From Kalaharituber pfeilii (Eukaryota; Ascomycota; Pezizomycetes; Pezizales; Pezizaceae), in contig WHUZ01000017.1 of NCBI GenBank assembly GCA_015179045.1, positions 786,211 to 850,210 of the forward strand: 64,000 nt of DNA. The letters run 5' to 3'. Each line of letters begins with the position of its first letter. Positions within the stretch are counted from its first letter, which is position 1. The position numbers were made by a program, and so were the translations under genes. The notes under the pieces are model-generated. The model saw only the letters and a program-made list of their open reading frames with translations, was not told the origin of the DNA and did not search any database. Below are positions 35,005 through 46,662 of the stretch, piece after piece.

Positions 35005-35390
35005 ACCATCATATAGAAGCTGTCGTACCTGTCAAATTCAGCTCATACTGCCACCTCTCGCACCGTCGTATAGGACCTGCCATACCGGTCAAATTTGGCT
35101 CATACTGCCACCACTCGCACCGTCGTATAGAACCTGTCATACCGGTCAAATTCGGCTCATTCTGCCATATCTCGCACCGTCGTATAGGACCTGCCATACC
35201 GGTCAAATTTGGCTCATACTGCCACCACTCGCACCGTCGTATAGAACCTGTCATACCGGTCAAATTTGGCTCATTCTGCCACCTCTCGTACCACCAAGGG
35301 AGGCCTTCCATACCTGTGAAATGCAGCTCATCTCCCGCCGTCGAGCGGCACCTGCCATACCTGTTAAATTGAGCTCATTCTGCCATATCG
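35005..35390 (-). repeat. 57-bp minisatellite, copy 2
   Basis: About seven units of 57 bp, one more than copy 1, open in frame on both strands (100 and 152 codons). No domain is recognisable and I do not call it a gene. Confidence 0.8.
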
Positions 35391-36076
35391 AGATATAGAG
35401 TATATGTGTGTGAGGTATTGAGACCACACATCTAACTAAAATTGGTAAGCATCTGATGAGCTGCCTCATTAATAACATTACCTGTCACTTTACGGGCATC
35501 CAGACATGCAAGCTTAAATATTGTGTGGCATGACGGCATATGGAATTATATGAAGTAGGGACGCCGGGCCTTACTAGCGAGGTGTTCAGATTCCCAGCAA
35601 GGTATTTAGACGCTGGGTCTACTAGCTAGAAGAATGTCAGAACGCATGAACACATAAGATGTATCCAATCATCATGACACTACGCCCACATGTCAGGACA
35701 CATTTTCGTTATTCCTGATGTGATACAGTCTTCGGAGATGCTTTTATTCCTGTTCTTCCACTATACAGAGGTTTATGCATTGAGTAGCCTAGACAAGTCT
35801 ACCTTTTAACTTGGCCTTATATTATCCAGAATGACCTCGGAGATGGTGTATAGTATCTTTATATCATATATAATAATAACTAGTGCCCTTAGTTTCTATC
35901 TCCGGTATTTTTGGAGCAATTCGGAGAGGAATTAGAATATTAGGTGCTCGTACTGAGCTATCTCTACTACTACATATGCATAATGTGAATGCCGCTAAGG
36001 AGCACACTAGCATCTCCGGAACATGCGCTAGCATCTCCGGCCCTCTTGGCGCCCGGAGCTGGGGAGCCCCCCATTT

Positions 36077-36152
36077 CGGAGAAGTTTGGCACCAGACTCT
36101 ATTCCTTTCGTGAATTATTTTAGCGTGCCAATAGAGTCTGGGTACGAGAACA
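36077..36152 (-). repeat. Terminal inverted repeat, right, copy 2
   Basis: Complement of 31065-31140 with a single difference (TTTCGTGAATT in place of TTTCGCGAATT). Confidence 0.9.
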
Positions 36153-36359
36153 GCTGACAACATGTAAGAGCTCCCTCGTCCAATAAGCCTATATGAAGCT
36201 TGAATACGTTCTCGCTTTTGCCCACCACCCACTGAGAGGTGAAAAAAAAAAAAGTAAGAGAACCTACAGCACCAAGGATTCCCACATGGTCACCCACTGT
36301 AGTACTAGCTTGGCGATCTGAAGCTTAGATATGGCAGAGCGGACGGGATGCCTCGTTTT

Positions 36360-37030
36360 CTTCAGTCTATGGCCGTAGATGCTAGTTCACCTCCACCACT
36401 TAAACAAATTCCTCAGATAGCCTTTCCCATCACCTATACCACCTTCGCCTCTTCTGTGTCGATGGCGCATAACAGAATTGACAGGTAAGATGATCCCCTC
36501 GTGCCATCAACAGCATATGACGGAACTGGCAAAGCTCCCGCCTCCTCTTCCCCGCCGCTCCTGTCATCTCTTCTATCACCTTTCTGCTTCTCCTATCTCC
36601 GCGACCCGCATCTCCACCTCTCCTGCTACCTCTCCGACGCCTCTCCCACTGCCTCTTCGCCCGCGTACTTTTCGCCTTAATTGGTCAACTACACCCATTT
36701 GCTTTGTTCTTTTCTCTTTTCTCTGTTATTCGCATTTCATACCTATGGCATCTCCATTTTGATTAATTGGTGGACACATGGGGATTTCGAGCAATGGGGG
36801 CTCTAGAGATACTAGGTCTCTAAAATAGTCATCGGAGGGAAGTCTGACTGAGTTTAGTGTGAACTCCAAAGCGGTTCCCTCTCAGAAATAACGAAAGAGC
36901 ATGTGCGTATACCGGAGTTATAGGTGCACTGAATTCCAGACGAACCAGATCTATTGGCTGAGTTGGACGTGAGTTCCAAAACGAGAGGGGGTGTACCTCC
37001 TGAAAACAAGCAATTTCTAGGTATTATGGC
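36360..37030 (+). repeat. Degenerate dispersed repeat, second copy
   Basis: This repeats the order seen at 2110-2900: AGAATTGACAGG at 36474, a pyrimidine-rich block, a T-rich block, then GTCTGACTGAG (36842) and GGCTGAGTTGG (36956) modules followed by ACAAGCAAT. Ends not identified. Confidence 0.4.
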
Positions 37031-38013
37031 TTCGAAACGGTTGCTGCTCATGCTATAATTTTTATTTTCGGTGGCACTATTCTGAATTTGCGCCAAAGGT
37101 GATATCATTTTCATTTTCGATCCATGATTGATTTATTTGTGCCTTGTTTGGAATCCGTAGTAACAGCTCACCGGTGGAATGGAAAGAAAGCAGTAGGTCA
37201 GCCGGAAGGAACATTTACCAAAAGTCCATGTGAAAACCATACCCCGCTTGAGCCCGTCAGACTTAGACTGCATGCAATACGATCGGAGGTGTGGTACCTT
37301 GCTGACGCAATTTTCATACACTTTCCCCAGCTTCTACAAACTTAACTAAGACAAATACATGCTACCCCGACGTCATCGCACATTTATTAATGAATACAAT
37401 CCCTGCAGCGTCGACAGTGCCACATACAGTAAAGCTCAGAACGTTTGATACCAAAGTAGGATACCGTAGTTATCCATATTTGAGCTCTCGATATCAAGCT
37501 GTAAAATTTTCCACTGTACTTCAGAGAGTGACTGTACCCCACTAGTACAATCTACAAATGTCAAATTGCATCCTGCTCGCACGTAGACTTGATTTTACCT
37601 CTACCCAAATTGTTTTTTTCATTCTCCCCAAGAAAACCAGTGGCTTGATATGAACTATGCACGCATTGGTGGACATGGGTGGGTTTGCAACGCACTTATG
37701 TGCAATTGCACCAATTATAGTGATGTTCTGCCGCAACAAAATATATTGAAGATCTGTCATCCTTGAATAGGTCTCTTAAAGCAACGCCCCATGGCCATCT
37801 CTCTGAGATCAAAATTATATATGATACAGCATCTCTCGGTGCTTTGTCAGCGCACCAATCCCTGCAAAATTTATCAAAATTGTACATGCGCCGCACAAAT
37901 CAAACCTATGATTTTGTACTTGCGGACATTGACAGCCTTCGCACCCACTCAAGTCCTATTAAGTAAGGAGTAAAGTGGTCAGTAAACAACCGTTCACAAG
38001 TCCTCGAATTAGC

Positions 38014-38050
<37 letters not shown>

Positions 38051-38399
38051 GGGGAGTAAAGAAGAGGACTAAAAAAAAAATGCGATGTAAATCAACCAAA
38101 TCGTACAATAAAAAATATAAAAAAAAGATAAAAGATATCCAGAATTCCCCGTATTTCTTTGAAAAAAAAAAAAACAAGAAGCCAAATAAAAAAAAAAAAA
38201 AAAGGTTGCCCTGGTTCCAGTAGAAATTCTAATCACATGGAACCTGAGCGTCGCAGTCCATGCTTTATTTAATGCTACGATACCGGACAACCCCACTTCC
38301 CCAGCTCCGAAGCGAACGGGGATCTTCAGTTCTATGCCTCTGCATGGCGCTTGTTGTTACCTCCGTAGCATTCCACTATAACCGAAGCATACGACATGA
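37031..38399. other. Intergenic with T- and A-runs
   Basis: No gene recognised. A 29-base T run (38018-38046) is followed by several A runs up to 38203; the Lys- or Phe-rich frames there are homopolymer artefacts. Confidence 0.5.
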
Positions 38400-38990
38400 G
38401 TTCGCAAAAAGGAACCACGCCTCTTAAGCCCACCCCTCTTCGGTCACCTCTCAATCCCATCCCCCTGCACTGCGCTCCATTGCGCCCCTCGCCCACTCTT
38501 CCACCGCCTCTCAGTTGCACCTACCCCTGAATTATAGCCCTCCACCCCCATCCGCTACCTCTCAACGGCAACCCTTCCAATGGCATCTTAGAAGGCATCC
38601 CCGATAGCCCCTCGGACAGCTCGGATGCCTCTCCTGAGGCTTCTCCGTACCGCCTCTCAAACGCGCCCCTCCCCCCATCATCTGAGCTCTACAGTGGGCA
38701 TTTGTTCGCCACCAAGATTTGTTCCATAAAAACGCAATGGCAATCACAGGATATACGACAGAAAACTCCCCGGAAGCGCATTTGCTAGCACCGTTGTGCC
38801 AAAATTTTGTGGGTATATGAGGCTTACAGGTACATGGGGATTTAATCCTGCTAGTATATAAGGCTCAGACGCAGCAGGTCTGTAGTTATTGTCGGTGAAG
38901 GAATGCCTGGCTCAGCCGGGTGTGGATTCCAAAGCGAGAGGTTATGTTACCAGCTCGCAAAAAAACAAAAACGGGAGATTTCTACTTGCT
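38400..38990 (+). repeat. Degenerate dispersed repeat, partial third copy
   Basis: A pyrimidine-rich block is followed by a GCCTGGCTCAGCCGGG module near 38905 and AAAGCGAGAGG, matching the modules at 2690, 2835, 36842 and 36956. Confidence 0.35.
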
Positions 38991-39513
38991 GGTACTGTAT
39001 GGATTGTTTTTTTTTTGTTTTACTAACGAAACATACTAGCATGCTAATTCACACTCCGCCCTCAATCACGCTCTGAAGAAACAATGTAAACGAATTCACG
39101 TGATTACAAAAACGAATATCTTCTCCCTACTAGGCAAAAATATTGCTTGCATGGTGGGGCGCCATCCTGTCCTGTATCCAGTTGGCTCAGAGATGAGAAC
39201 CCTGTTGTGACCAGCCTCCCTGTTTAGGAAGGTATGTCCCAATGTCCACTTTTTTTTTCTTGGCGCTGGCAATATATACGAGCGCTTCCGGCGGTTCTGG
39301 ATGCACTTCACTTCACTCCGTTCCCTCTACTCATTACGCTTCGCTTCGCTCCAAGGTTATCTGGTTGTTGCACCTGAGCTGCGCCTGCGGCTTCGCTACG
39401 GATTTGTTATCAATATTACAGCTCATTCCAGATGATTGAGTCCGAGTAAAGGACGCTCAGTTACGTTTATGTAATGTTTAATACATTCCAAGGTCTGTGT
39501 AGCCACTTAGTGA
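38991..39513. other. Intergenic, nothing recognised
   Basis: Short T runs at 39007-39015 and 39249-39257. The segment with repeated CGCTTCGCT near 39330-39350 recalls the CGCTTCGCTCG of the repeat at 49285-49415. Confidence 0.4.
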
Positions 39514-40489
39514 GTCATTTTAAGGTTTATTGATGGATTTTTAGTTTCGAATCGTTCTTCGTCGGGCGGAGATTCGGCGAAGTTTAGCGGGAGTTGGGTT
39601 TATCTGGAATATAGGCACGTTGGATTTCGTTCGGCCAACGACTTCGAGCGGCAGTTTAGGTTTATTGTTCCAGATGGCAGCGTTGTATTTGGAGGTAAGG
39701 TTGAGTCGGTCGACGTGTTTCGGGTGGTTATGAGGTTTGGTGCACGTATGCATGTTGTGGACGTTAAGAGAAGATTTAGGATTGACGTCGGGAATGGCGT
39801 GTTTGTGGAACCTAGCATGGTGGATGTTGCGGAGCCACGACAGCCGGTTAAGATGTTTGAGGATCGGGTGAGGCCGTTGGTCGAAGCGTGCGGTGAACGT
39901 TTTGGAGATGCGGAGGTGTTTAGTCGAGCTAGGGTTGGAAAACGGGAGGGAAAGGCAAAAGGAGGGTTAAAGCGGAAGGCCGATGATCGCGAGGGTACAG
40001 ATGTGGAACCTAGTGTGATGGATACTTCAGAGCCACGACAGCCGGGTCAGATGTTTGAGGATCGGGCGAGGCCGTTGGTTGAAGCGCGTGGTGAGCGTTC
40101 TGAAGATGCGGAAGCACTCAGTCGAGGTACGTTCGGACAACGCGAAGGAAAAGCAGAAGCAACATCAAGGCTAAAGGCCGATAATGGTGCAGGTAGGGAT
40201 GTTGTTAGCTGCCGCAGCGGAAGCAGTAAACGGAGTTGCAGGAGCCTGGCTTTGTTGGAGAAAGAGTTGCAGCTGAAGAAAAAGCAGCGGGAGTTGAAGG
40301 AGTTAGAGGTGGAGGAGGCGTTATTGATGTTGCAGTTCGAGAGGGCGAAGGCGGAAATGGAAGAAGCGGATAGTTTGAATGGAGAGGTTGGCTCAGAAGA
40401 GGTAAGCAAAAAGCTCTGCTCGATTGAATGTTGAAATTTTTTAGTTGAAGTGTATGGAAAAGTTGATTAGATGGACTTTCTTTTTTTGA
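39514..40489 (+). CDS. Predicted charged protein with internal duplication and C-terminal coiled coil
   Basis: The frame is open from 39514 to 40401, but the first ATG is only at 39730, so either the start lies there or an upstream exon is missing. The segment before the ATG has patterned hydrophobic residues (WVYLEYRHVGF, RFIVPDGSVVFGG), which suggests real coding. Two related blocks of about 65 residues follow, each with EPSxxD, SEPRQP or AEPRQP, MFEDR, RPLVEA and GER. A Lys/Glu/Leu-rich stretch (about 40250-40390) looks like a coiled coil. A GTAAGC donor at 40402 and TTTAG at 40440-40444 would give a 43-bp intron and a stop at 40487-40489. I do not recognise the family; expression is unproven. 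Confidence 0.4.
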
Positions 40490-43106
40490 TGGTAGTAGGA
40501 TCGACGTTTTAGGATTGAGCGATGGATTGAACAATGTGGAGATGGGTGATTATCGGTTTATCTTACGGTTGTTTCGGGGGGGTTGGGCCGGAGGAGGTTG
40601 GTACCCTGACTTTAGAGTGGAGGAAAAGAGTGAGGATCGAGTTTGTTGTATGCGAGGTAAGGGGTGGTGCAGCCCCTATATGATCTCCTTCCGTACCTTT
40701 GGCGTCCTAAGATGGACGGACACCTTTCTATCGAAGCCAATCGATCTATATGGGAGGAGTACTTGTATGTACATAGCTGTGCAGGAGCTACCCGTTCAGG
40801 CTAGTCCAGCTTGCACATAACCCTTTTGCGACATGCTTTCCTTATTTGGCAGGTACGTCACCAACCTCACGGCCACATCTTGGCAGTCCCAGTTCCCGCC
40901 CTTCCATATTTCTTGGAAAAATGCTGTGGTTGAGCATAAGACTCTTTGCACTTGACATTTCGAAGCATCAAGGGTATCTCAAAGATGACCGCTACGGGAC
41001 GTGGAAAACTGGGAAAATACTATTTTTCTCCGAATTGGAATCTATGCTTACTTCAGCTTTCTACGATCTCGAAAATCTCCGGGAGGGTGAACAACTAGTT
41101 TTACTCTCTACGGCGTAGAAAACCGTTTGCGACACCTATGTTCTGCGATCAGAGAAAATGCTGAGTAGGCGTGATAGTGGTACATACTTAGAATTGATTG
41201 TCCAGACTTTCGCAACGCCCCCTACTTGGTGTCACAGGCAGGAACTATTACATCACCCTTGGCATTCCGCCAGATTAGAAAGGCTAGTGATGGCAGCTGC
41301 CGTTCTGTAACATTCTCTCAGCCAAACTCTGCAGCCAATGGCTCATTCACGGGTAAATGCTCACTATCTCCGCCTTCTCCTATGATGTAATCACATATTC
41401 GAATATATATGCCCCACTGTCCCCACTTGCATAAGCGCACGATAGCCCTCATGTTACATTTCCCATCTTGGGATAATCTCGCGAGTCCCGTGTGATATAC
41501 GTGCGTTGCTTCGCGTAGAGTACATTGAAACCCCGACTTGGGCAAGTCAAGCAAATTGCATTTCGCCGATATCGAAAACGGCAATTCAAGTGTACCCTAC
41601 TGGTGCTTTCAAATATCTACGCACACAAAACGGTGTAAAAGGGGGTCGATAGTATCTACCACCCTCAGAGTGACCGGGAAGTTGAGAACACACACAACGC
41701 ATGTTGAATAGCGAATGCGAACCGTAGATACAAAGTGTTCTATTGCAATAGCGCTGAAAAGATCGCTTATCCTAATTTACAGAACAAACATGCTACTCTA
41801 ATCTACATGGAAAGTAACAACTCGAATTCACATAGTAAAGAAAGATTCTATGGCAAAGAATTTCCCATAATGAAAGAAGTCCCAAATAATCAAAAGAAGA
41901 GTAATCAAAGAAGCCATAGAAAGATCCATGGTTTATGCCAGAGTGACAACCCGGTATCGCAAGGATTGGGGTATTCCGGTGCAACACCAATTCTTTCAGC
42001 TTCACCACAACGGGGGGGTACTGAAAACCTAGAATCGACAAAAGCGGGTATATGGGACAGAAATCATAGACCGTAGTATGTCTCTTCATGGTGCTTTGTT
42101 TTTTCCTCCATCAGCGGAGACAATAGCATTCTGCTTTGATCAAGGTAGAGGTGCTTATGCAAAAGTAGACAAAATCCACACCTCCTAAAACCCATCTTTT
42201 CTCCACTGCTTCTCAATTGCACTCCCCATCCAGCAGCACATTCGCTGTAGTCCCTCCCCCCTCGCGCCCACCCCACCACCTCGCCAGATCCCTCACCTGG
42301 TCCCACTACCCCCTTCCACCCCATACATCATATCCCCACGATCCACCTTGCCTCTTTTTTCCAATCAAGCCTGCACATTTATTGGGGGATTGATATCGCT
42401 AAAACCATATCTGTAAACCACTGCGCTTTAGACAAGCCCACAAAATTTCTGGTATCTCTTCTCCCCAACCACAACAATCAATTCATTCTAGTCTAATGTT
42501 AGGCCCTGTGTTGTGTCAGAGTGACTGCCCAGGCCATTACGATTTTTCACTTCACATAATGACGCTTTTCCAGTGCACCTGATGTTCCGAACGTACATAG
42601 CTTTGAATTGAAAGTCCATCTTGTGGCCAATTTTTTTTCCCTTCATAAATTCGCAGAATTTCCGCTGAACCGCATGAAATAATGATAACAGTGAAAAGCT
42701 TCCTCGAATCCAACTAATACCTTTTCCGACTAGCTCAGGACCGGTGAATTCGAACCAAACCTATTCCGCTTACTACCATAACAGGAATCCTAGTTTCCGA
42801 CGACAGCAGAAAACAGTTATAAACACCGACAAAATTAACACACACACTCACACCAAGCTGCTCCGACTCATCGACGTCAACCCCGATTCAACATCACTAG
42901 ATCCACTGCCGTTCTGCCCACTCCACATCGCAACCTACTCATGCTCTTCCATCCTATCAAACGGACCATATTAGCAAATATCTGGAAAACCAACATCACC
43001 TTCCTCGCAGAATAGCAGTAATCAAACCTTTTAGCCGACGCTCCGTCTCAACTATTGTTCCCCAAAACACCATTTCTGCTTTTGCAAATCCGACATAGTG
43101 GAGGTA
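40490..43106. other. Gene-poor stretch, nothing recognised
   Basis: Frames of 70-113 codons lack domains, conserved motifs or convincing splice sites. No transposon ends, tRNA or tandem array were noticed, apart from short ACACTCACAC runs near 42840. Confidence 0.4.
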
Positions 43107-43442
43107 TCATCCGACCCTGTGCTCTCGTGTCTCGTCCTTTTGCGCACTATTCATGTACTGCGTACACCTCTGCTCTAACTCACGAAACATCTTCTCCGCC
43201 CATGCAGCATCTTCCGGATCGTTAACCTGTCCTCTTCCTGCTCCTCCTTGTTCTGCTTTTTCCTGTAACATCTTCAATTTCTCCTGTAATTGATCACGCT
43301 CATGCGTCACCTTTCCCAACTCCATATTCGCCACATCCAACCGTTGCTGCAGCTGGTCCCTTTCTCCCCACGCCGAATTCCGCTCATGCTCCGTTCGCAT
43401 CAACTGTTGTCGCAAGACCTCAATATCGCCCTGTAGAGCCAT
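43107..43442 (-). CDS. Small predicted coiled-coil protein
   Basis: A 111-codon frame from the ATG at 43442 (the codons before it are poor candidates). Residues 3-60 show heptad-like spacing rich in Leu, Gln, Glu and Arg (LRQQLMRTEHERN, RDQLQQRLD, RDQLQEKLKMLQEK), followed by a Gly-rich break and a second helix-like segment. No enzyme domain. It could be the C-terminal exon of a larger gene or part of a transposon gag-like protein. Neighbouring DNA gives no functional hint. Confidence 0.35.
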   Translation of the reverse strand: MALQGDIEVLRQQLMRTEHERNSAWGERDQLQQRLDVANMELGKVTHERDQLQEKLKMLQEKAEQGGAGRGQVNDPEDAAWAEKMFRELEQRCTQYMNSAQKDETREHRVG

Positions 43443-43493
43443 CGTCAAAACTACCAATGAGGGTTTCGTGTAGGCGTGATAAATGCAACACAA

Positions 43494-44642
43494 ACGTAAT
43501 GTACCCGAGCACAGCGCAAGTTCTGATCGACCTTAGAGTATAGGACGTTGCGAAGCGAAGTCATGACATCACTAGTAGACTGGGGAATCCGTCCCTATAT
43601 ATGCTGAACGCCAAGAAGTCCTACAGCACCAACCATTTCGATGGGACGAGTGTTGGCGACTCCGCAACCACGAAGTCCCAGCCTGCAAGGCCGGCATAGA
43701 TTGGAAGCTGCCAGCGTAGTGAGTCTTTTAGTCTAGTGTCCATTCAAGATTACACATGTACAACTCTCTTCAGGATGAATTCGAAGTTCTGGGGATCTCC
43801 ACCTTGTTGCCAACTCACATCTCTGTAACATACCGTCCCCACACCTCTTGGCAGGACCAGTATGGGCCAAACAAATTGTTTCATGGCTCTCAGGAGCCCA
43901 CCATTTGAAGAAGCCAAGCGAACGGGACGGGAGCAGCCCAAAACCAATATCAGTATGTTACCAGAGGAACAGTTCCCGAAACATGTCAACACCTGCCATT
44001 GGATCACGCAGGTGGAGCTTCACAAGCATTCAGCTGGGAAAACTGTCTCGTCACCCGTAAGCAGAGGTACATGCAGGTAGTCTGGACGATCCTGAAACAC
44101 ATGCCCTGATATAGTACAAAGGCCCAATAAGAGCTTCCTTGACATGTTAGTCACAAGGAAATCGCACTTTATCCGAACAAAAATAGCGGCCAACAGCAGA
44201 TATCAATCGGACTGTCACGGATGGCTGATACGACCCAGCCGCCCATAGATTAGCGCCGTAAACCAATCAGACGAGGATGTGTCCTACATCTCTGCCGTCA
44301 TAGGTTCAATCACGCCGCGAGATAGCCGGGTAACCACTGAAAGGCCTAAAGCCAAGCTGCGCCGAGAAACGAGGCATCGCAATAAAAAAAAGAAAATAAA
44401 TAATTCGCAAGTCACCCACCCAGACGGGCACTGGATGTTGCCCAGAGCCCAGTGCTAACGCTAGTGAAGGAACCGGGGTACTGTAGTCTCGTAACCAGGA
44501 GCCAGGGTGCAGATTTCACCAAAAGCTGTCGGCGGTGTATTTAAAGAATTCCGACTCCTATGCATGTACGATTCTAACTTCCGTTCAGGCATGCCCAATT
44601 CATGTATTTAGAATCTCTCGCTCGTCAGGTAGATAGAACGTC
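43494..44642. other. Intergenic, includes a possible SINE
   Basis: At 44222-44232 and 44303-44313 lie near-matches to pol III A and B boxes, followed by an A-rich end near 44384-44403 (see findings). The rest shows no gene. Confidence 0.35.
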
Positions 44643-44721
44643 AAGGAAACATCTATGGCGAACAGCTGCAAGCGGGGTTACGTGATTTGAAAAATGAAAA
44701 AAAAAAAAAAAAAAAAAAAAA
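44643..44721 (+). mobile_element. Retroposon 3' tail, family B
   Basis: A 79-bp insertion ending in a long A run, with family B sequence GCGGGGTTACGTGA and 8-bp duplications AGAACGTC at 44635-44642 and 44722-44729. Confidence 0.65.
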
Positions 44722-44790
44722 AGAACGTCTCCATATCTCCATAGCGCGTCTGTCAAGTCAAACCTTTGATAGTGGTGTTGACCCGCCCGG

Positions 44791-45100
44791 TTGAACGTTT
44801 GCCACGCCGGGCCGGCGCGTTGTGAATATCAACGGGTAGTGGCATTTACAAGGACTTGCTGTTTTGCTGCATGCAATCGCCGATACGAACATAAAGAGGA
44901 ACGGGACGAGCAGGTTTCAAAAGCAGCGATCCAAATGACCCTGAGACTAAGCCAAACCTCCATATGTGCCAATCGCCTACCAGCAGACCCAACCAACACC
45001 CCGCGGGAGGAGCTGCACGAGATACTAATGCTGTTCAAAGTGGAGCCGTTGGGGAAAGGTAGAGAGGGAATGGAGATTATTTTACGAACCCTCATGGATG
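44791..45100 (+). other. Open frame interrupted by a LINE insertion
   Basis: About 100 codons are open up to the LINE insertion point at 45100/45101. After the insertion and duplicated target (45586-45600), the frame would end immediately (GAG TAA) unless the GTAAGA there is a splice donor. The sequence is mixed charged and shows no known domain. It may be a fragment of a host gene. Confidence 0.25.
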
Positions 45101-45585
45101 CTGCAATACAAGGCGGAGGTGGTCACAGAGGCGGGTCAGAGACAGAGACTCAGGAGGGAGAGAGCAGAAGAGAGGAACAGACTAAACCTGGCGTACAGAC
45201 CGCTAGAAAGAATAGGCAGGGATGTGAGTAGGCTAGCGGGGCTCCTGGGAGGGAAGGGGCTGAGGGCGTGGAGGTGGAAGATCGGGGAAGGGGACGGGCC
45301 AGAATGCCGATGGTGTGGAGAAGCGGAGGAGACGACTGTCCATCTACTCGGCGAGTGTAGGGTTTGGAAGAGGAGGTGGCCAGGGGCGAAGAGCACTTGA
45401 AGGATCCTCCGAAGAGTGGGAAGGGGAGAGAGACAGGTTAAAGGTGCTGATAGAAATGTTGGGGGAGTGAGGAGGAGGGTGAGGAGGGGAAGGGGAGTAA
45501 TTATTTTCTAATGTATCTAGCACAACATCGCCATAGCCCTTAGGGCGGTATGCGATTAAATGATATAAAAAAAAAAAAAAAAAAA
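45101..45585 (+). mobile_element. 5'-truncated LINE (non-LTR retrotransposon) 3' end
   Basis: A 485-bp insertion between perfect 15-bp duplications GAACCCTCATGGATG at 45086-45100 and 45586-45600. The first 100 codons are the C-terminal end of a LINE polyprotein with a zinc-binding knuckle CRWCGEAEETTVHLLGEC (45305-45358, C-x2-C-x8-H-x4-C). A frameshift near 45400 is followed by a short conserved end in another frame, stopping near 45470. The 3' UTR ends with the family A module (CGCCATAGCCC, GGGCGG, GCGATTAAATGATAT) and 19 A. This links the short family A tails elsewhere to a LINE. Confidence 0.88.
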
Positions 45586-45905
45586 GAACCCTCATGGATG
45601 AGTAAGATCGTTGCAGTGCTAGATGGTTGGCGAGTAAAAAGAGGTGGGAGAAGCAGGCTAGTTAATTTTTAATTCTATTTTTTACTTCAATAATGAATAG
45701 GCCTCCAGGAGGAGATCCAATCGGACAGCCAGCTGGCAAAGACTAGTTGAAATTGAGGTTATCAGGGAGGTAGCTCAACTCATGTCTATGCAAGTGAGAT
45801 AGATATCGAAAAACGAAGGTCTCTAAAGGAACGGGGAAGAACTGTAGGAGAAACCGGAGGGGATTATGGGCATGTTTACATAAAGCTTGTCTGGTTTCCA
45901 ACGAA

Positions 45906-46016
45906 AGAATCTCGCCATAGCTCTTCGGGCGGCATGCGAGTAATGATATTTAAAAACTGACTTGGACTGATACAAATACAGCAATAGAGGCATTAGAAAA
46001 TAGTAAACTAAAAAAA
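45906..46016 (+). mobile_element. LINE tail (family A) with extra 3' sequence
   Basis: 10-bp duplications TTCCAACGAA at 45896-45905 and 46017-46026 bracket 111 bp. The family A module ends at about 45957, but roughly 55 bp of unrelated sequence follow before an A run (46010-46016) at the right boundary. This is the layout expected for read-through past the LINE's own end (3' transduction). Confidence 0.6.
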
Positions 46017-46183
46017 TTCCAACGAATGATGTGGAAATTTATTTTTATTTGATGTTATTTTATTTTATAGATATAAAGGGCCTGCCCTCGGGCGTATACC
46101 GTGTTGGACTTCGGTCCAGGAGACCTGTCATGGCTTAGTGCTAAAAGTGTGGTTATATTGTTTGTTTTTCCCTAAAAAAACGA

Positions 46184-46662
46184 ACAGAAGAACCTCTCAT
46201 ATAGGATCCTTGCTTACTGCATAACAGCCGCTATTGGATATGGGATCTTCTCCCGAGTTTGGGACTATGGAGAGTATTAGATATTTGGGGTTATTGGATG
46301 GATAGCCTGTTTGGGTAGCCCAGACAGGGATATTACTTACTTACTTGCCCTGTTCGCCAGGCTACTTTTTTTTTTTTTTTTTTTTTTTTTATATCATTAC
46401 TCGCGTGCCGCCTTTGAGGCTATGGCGATCCCCAGGCTACAATCATCAACTACTTCACAGCTGGTCTGGGGGTCAAGCTTGACTGATTCTTGAGTCAACT
46501 ATCAAACCTATATACAGTATCATTAATTCATCTCCATTCTTGTGTTGACTCTATTTGTATGTAGATAGACTCTCCACTCAATAAACCTCTCTACTGGATA
46601 TGAGGCGATATTGGATAGAAGGCCCCGTCCCAGACGATATCTAATATTAGAGGTTCTTCTGT
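46184..46662. mobile_element. pogo-like MITE
   Basis: Terminal inverted repeats ACAGAAGAACCTCT (46184-46197) and AGAGGTTCTTCTGT (46649-46662); CAG-AGAACCTCT resembles pogo/Emigrant-type ends. About 400 bp when the nested LINE tail at 46366-46431 is excluded. No coding capacity. The flanking TA is intact only on the right. Confidence 0.55.
46366..46431 (-). mobile_element. LINE tail insertion, family A, nested in the MITE
   Basis: A T run then ATATCATTACTCGCGTGCCG and the complement of CGCCATAGCC, between 9-bp duplications CCAGGCTAC at 46357-46365 and 46432-46440. Confidence 0.75.

Larger units (their letters stand above)
31065..36152 (-). mobile_element. Non-autonomous Mutator-like element, copy 2 (inverted)
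   Basis: 5,088 bp with 76-bp inverted repeats at 31065-31140 and 36077-36152 (one mismatch), flanked by perfect 9-bp duplications GCTGACAAC at 31056-31064 and 36153-36161. It has the same modules as copy 1 in inverse order: hairpin (31188-31221), array B with a nested solo LTR, the LTR-like segment, RecQ fragment, array A and the 57-bp minisatellite. It is 902 bp shorter, mainly because it has fewer tandem units (five and five, against seven and eight). The different target duplication proves a separate insertion, not a duplication of the surrounding locus. Confidence 0.88.

Noticed and set aside
37959..38296. Phe- or Lys-rich frames
   Set aside because: Translation of T and A homopolymers.
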